From JAVBNW01 sp031551255 (GTDB lineage Bacteria > Bacillota > Clostridia > Christensenellales > UBA1750), in assembly GCA_031551255.1 (NCBI GenBank), contig JAVBNW010000072.1, positions 1 to 40,594 on the forward strand: a DNA stretch of 40,594 nt. The letters are read 5' to 3'. A program made the translations under genes and the position numbers. Positions within the stretch are counted from its first letter, which is position 1, and every line of letters starts with the position of its first letter. Below the pieces are notes generated by a model. The model was not told where the DNA came from and searched no databases. It worked only from the letters and a program-made list of their open reading frames with translations. Positions 38,050 through 40,594 of this stretch are shown piece after piece.

Positions 38050-38583
38050 TCACTGAATTGCGCCCCATTCGGCCGAAGGCCATACGACCGCGACGCAATG
38101 CCCTTTGATGCTGTTTCGCGCGAGAGTGCCCACCATGCGGCTATCCAGCGACACCGCGCGGTTGTCGCCTAACACGAAATATTCGTTTTCGCGCACCGCA
38201 ACTTCGGGAAAATCCGCCGTTTCGGGCAGAATACCGTAAGCCTCTTCGAGCGGCTCGCCGTCGATGAACACGGTGCTATCTACAATTTTCACCCGTTCGC
38301 CGGGCAGCCCGATCACGCGTTTGACGCAGTCTTCTTCCATATTGGGATAGCGGCACAGCACGACTTCGCCGCGCTCCGGCCCGCGGAAGAAATATGTGGC
38401 CCGCACCACCGCCATCATTTCGCGGGTATGCAGGGTTTCCTGCATGGAAGAGCCGTCCACGCGCGCGAGCGTGAACACAAAGCGCTGGATGAGCAGCGCT
38501 ACCATCACGGTCAGGACGACCGTGCGGATCCAATCGGGCAGTTCATCCCAGAAAAAACTCGGTTTGCTATGCTTTCCGGCCAT
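38050..38583 (-). CDS. lepB: Signal peptidase I (tandem copy 1)
   Basis: A 177-residue type I signal peptidase with a short N-terminal tail, a membrane helix at about 19-38, catalytic Ser46 in DGSSMQETL, Lys88 in DCVKRVIGLPGE and a complete GDNRAVSLDSR box. First gene of the tandem pair. The ATG at 38583 follows CGGAGGCGCAC; an in-frame ATG at 38604 lacks that spacing. The paralogues share most of their core (RGPxRGEVV, EEDCVKRVIGLPGE, PETADFPEV), so a duplication is clear. Bacillota often carry several signal peptidases with partly different substrates. Confidence 0.93.
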   Translation of the reverse strand: MAGKHSKPSFFWDELPDWIRTVVLTVMVALLIQRFVFTLARVDGSSMQETLHTREMMAVVRATYFFRGPERGEVVLCRYPNMEEDCVKRVIGLPGERVKIVDSTVFIDGEPLEEAYGILPETADFPEVAVRENEYFVLGDNRAVSLDSRMVGTLARNSIKGHCVAVVWPSAEWGAIQ

Positions 38584-38777
38584 GTGCGCCTCCGAAAAAC
38601 GCATTCCTTCTTAAACGCAAGCGATATGCGAAATGTTCTTTGATTCTGATTCGGCGCGGGATGGAAAAATCCTGTTTGCGTGCAGGGATACGCGGCCGCG
38701 GACGAGAAATAATAATGATGCGCATTTTGGGCGGGGATCATGGATTACGGCGCCCGCGCAATCGTCGAGGTGATGGT

Positions 38778-40594
38778 TTGTCGCAAAACAAGGTATTTTC
38801 TGCGTGCTACGATGCGGCGACGTATAGCCGCGCGCTGGCTTTGCTTTCCCGCGGGCGCGTGCGCAGGCGCGCTTCCATAGGCGAGACGCTCGTGGGCGTC
38901 GTGGACGACGGCGAGCGGTACGAGGTGCGCCTGACGTTTAGGGCGGAAGGGCCGACCGGCTATTGCTCTTGTTCGGGCGGCAGGCCGCGCCGCTTTTTGT
39001 GTAGCCACGCCGCGGCACTGTGGCTTGATGTCTTGTCCACCCGCAACACCGAGCTTAAGGAAGACCGCAGCGCGGACCGCCTGCTCGAAAGCTTTGAGCC
39101 GCCCGGCGCGCGCGAGCCCGTGCTGCGCCTGCAGCCGCTCATCAAGCTCGGGGGCATTCCCTCCGTATCCTTGCGCGCGGGCATTAGACGCCTATATGTG
39201 GTGAAGGATATGCAGGCGTTTGTGCGCGATTATTGCGAAGGAGCTTCGGTGCGCATGGGCAAGGGGCTCACGCTGGATTTTGCCGCACAATGCTTTCCGT
39301 CGGATATGGAAGCGGTGCTTGCCTTGCTCGGAGAGGGGATTGAGGCGTTCGAGCTGTTCGGCAACCGTACCGTAGAAGCAAAGCTGCGCGACATGCCGCT
39401 TACGAGCGGGCAGCTCACGGCTCTTTTAGAAAAGTTAAGCGGCATGACGTGGGTGCTTCATGACGGCGCGCGGGAGTTGATCGTGCGCGGCATCGTGAAA
39501 GGCGTTCCGTCGCTTAACTTTGCGCTGAGCGACGACTCAGGTTCGCTCTCCCTCTCGGCGCAAGATGTGGGGGATGTGCGGGCGATCGATCGCAATGCCC
39601 GGTTCATTTTGCACGGAGAGACCGTATACGAGCCCGGCGAGGCGGAGCGGCTGACCATCGCTCCCTTCCTCGTGCCCGGAGCGCCCAAACAGTATAGGTT
39701 CTCCGGCGCACAGCGCGAGCGCCTCATCAGCGAGGTGTTGCCCCGCCTGCGCGAGGCGGCGGAGGTTTCCATCGATCCTGCGCTGAGCGCAAAGGTGGTG
39801 CGCGAGCCGTTGATGCCCCGCGCCACCCTGGATTTGGAGGGTGGCGAGATCACGTGCCGCCTCTTGTTCGGCTATGGCGCGCGCGGCATCGACCCCTTCG
39901 CGCCGGATACCCGCGCGCAGGAGGACGGGCCTATGCTCGAGCGAGATGCCTCGCTGGAGCGGTCTATTTTGGATGTACTGTCCCGTCATGGCTTCCGCGT
40001 GCGCGCAGGCTGCGCATATCTGAGCGGAGACGACGGCGTATATATGTTTCTTACCGAAGGCGTGCCGGCGCTGCAGGCGCTGTGCGAGGTCTATTCTTCC
40101 AAAGCCCTGCTCGCCTTGCGTCCGCGCAGAACGCGCGCATCCGGCCGCCTGAGCGTGTCGGGCGGCATGCTGGAGTTTCGCCTGATGCTCGAAGGGGTGG
40201 AGTCCGTCGATCACGAGGCGGTGCTGGGCGCCCTGCGCGAGCATAAGGAGTTTGTCAGGCTCAAGGACGGGGCGTTTCTGTCGCTGAGCAAGGATGACGG
40301 CTGGTCTGAGTTAGCGGATTATCTCAATGAAGCGGGCGGAGAGATGCAGGACGGCGCGCTGAGAATGGAGCGCTACCGCGCCGCGTACCTGGACGCGCTG
40401 CTCGAGGCGAGCCCTGTGAGGGTGGAAAGGGATGAATCCGTCCGATCCATCGCCCGGGCGTTAAGCGACCCTCAGGGCGACGAGCCCCCCATACAAGGCC
40501 TGCGCCCGTACCAAAGGCGCGGCTTTGCGTGGCTAAGAACGCTGGCCTCAATGAACATGGGCGGCGTGCTGGCTGACGATATGGGCCTTGGCAA
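38778..40594 (+). CDS. SWIM-domain SNF2 family helicase, N-terminal part (cut by window end)
   Basis: About 605 residues are visible before the window ends. A SWIM zinc finger with Cys63, Cys65, Cys75 and His77 (CSCSGGRPRRFLCSH) comes first, then a long region of the bacterial SNF2-associated type (about 110-560), then the start of the helicase core: LRPYQRRGFAWLRTL and GGVLADDMGLG, which lead into the Walker A motif at the edge. Proteins of this build are DNA-stimulated ATPases in chromatin-like remodelling, recombination or transcription recycling; the exact role is unknown. I chose the TTG at 38778 behind GAGGTGAT. The in-frame ATGs at 38715/38718 are alternatives without a good ribosome binding site. 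Divergent from the signal peptidases. Confidence 0.9.
   Translation, partial: MSQNKVFSACYDAATYSRALALLSRGRVRRRASIGETLVGVVDDGERYEVRLTFRAEGPTGYCSCSGGRPRRFLCSHAAALWLDVLSTRNTELKEDRSADRLLESFEPPGAREPVLRLQPLIKLGGIPSVSLRAGIRRLYVVKDMQAFVRDYCEGASVRMGKGLTLDFAAQCFPSDMEAVLALLGEGIEAFELFGNRTVEAKLRDMPLTSGQLTALLEKLSGMTWVLHDGARELIVRGIVKGVPSLNFALSDDSGSLSLSAQDVGDVRAIDRNARFILHGETVYEPGEAERLTIAPFLVPGAPKQYRFSGAQRERLISEVLPRLREAAEVSIDPALSAKVVREPLMPRATLDLEGGEITCRLLFGYGARGIDPFAPDTRAQEDGPMLERDASLERSILDVLSRHGFRVRAGCAYLSGDDGVYMFLTEGVPALQALCEVYSSKALLALRPRRTRASGRLSVSGGMLEFRLMLEGVESVDHEAVLGALREHKEFVRLKDGAFLSLSKDDGWSELADYLNEAGGEMQDGALRMERYRAAYLDALLEASPVRVERDESVRSIARALSDPQGDEPPIQGLRPYQRRGFAWLRTLASMNMGGVLADDMGLG

Noticed and set aside
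1..40594. CRISPR array, rRNA or tRNA genes, phage or transposase genes
   Set aside because: Looked for on both strands. No regularly spaced direct repeats, no tRNA-like folds and no transposase, integrase or phage structural motifs were seen.

Overview
The window reads as a GC-rich chromosome segment from a spore-forming member of the Clostridia (Bacillota). The evidence is an rplU-prp-rpmA operon with an L27 precursor that carries a cleavable N-terminus, a SPOCS/LysM spore-coat type protein, a YwiB/DUF1934 protein, type III glutamine synthetase, an HflX with the long clostridial N-terminus, an MltG-U32 operon, strong Shine-Dalgarno sites and frequent GTG/TTG starts. A Christensenellales-like lineage is my guess from the high GC and gene style; I cannot prove it. 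There are no rRNA, tRNA, CRISPR or phage genes. Most genes lie on the minus strand.

Layout. 1-9.3 kb: a repeat element, a VOC protein, an M1-like metallopeptidase tightly behind hflX, homoserine dehydrogenase, a PfkB sugar kinase, a lipoprotein, then a radical SAM protein divergent from a C_GCAxxG_C_C redox-type protein. 9.4-15.1 kb: glnN with its own promoter and a set of GC-rich hairpins, a 70-residue protein with a strong promoter, and the operon ldcA-like / 8-oxoguanine glycosylase / MFS transporter. 15.3-18.2 kb: the L21-Prp-L27 operon behind a promoter and leader, an MBL-fold hydrolase, and a DUF1934 gene with an unknown partner. 18.4-23.1 kb: the SPOCS/LysM protein, then mltG-U32-lipoprotein. 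23.5-29.3 kb: an RraA-like aldolase/decarboxylase, a TrpB2-D-lyxose isomerase operon, a THUMP/FtsJ-type methyltransferase whose promoter predicts a leaderless mRNA, and a hypothetical/MBL pair. 29.5-36.8 kb: a MATE exporter and a carbohydrate cluster (enolase-superfamily dehydratase, two SDRs, cellobiose-epimerase-like AGE protein) divergent from a second RraA-like gene. 36.9-40.6 kb: an AT-richer GNAT gene, two tandem signal peptidases I, and a SWIM-domain SNF2 helicase cut by the window end.

The most unusual items are: (i) four copies of a 160-180 bp dispersed inverted-repeat element with TATAGTCG-type ends, one of which supplies the stop codon of a gene, plus a second, smaller two-copy family; (ii) a sugar-acid cluster in which an SDR with intact catalytic residues sits next to a paralogue whose catalytic Tyr and Lys are replaced by Phe and Met, divergent from a long-form RraA protein that has a second copy 11 kb away; (iii) an HflX whose N-terminal domain carries a complete JAMM-type metalloprotease motif; and (iv) an AGE-family gene with no ATG/GTG/TTG near its ribosome binding site. 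The carbohydrate genes plausibly work together: a dehydratase makes a 2-keto-3-deoxy acid, an SDR oxidises it and an RraA-type enzyme cleaves or decarboxylates it. The epimerase and lyxose isomerase would feed sugars in. That assignment is inference.
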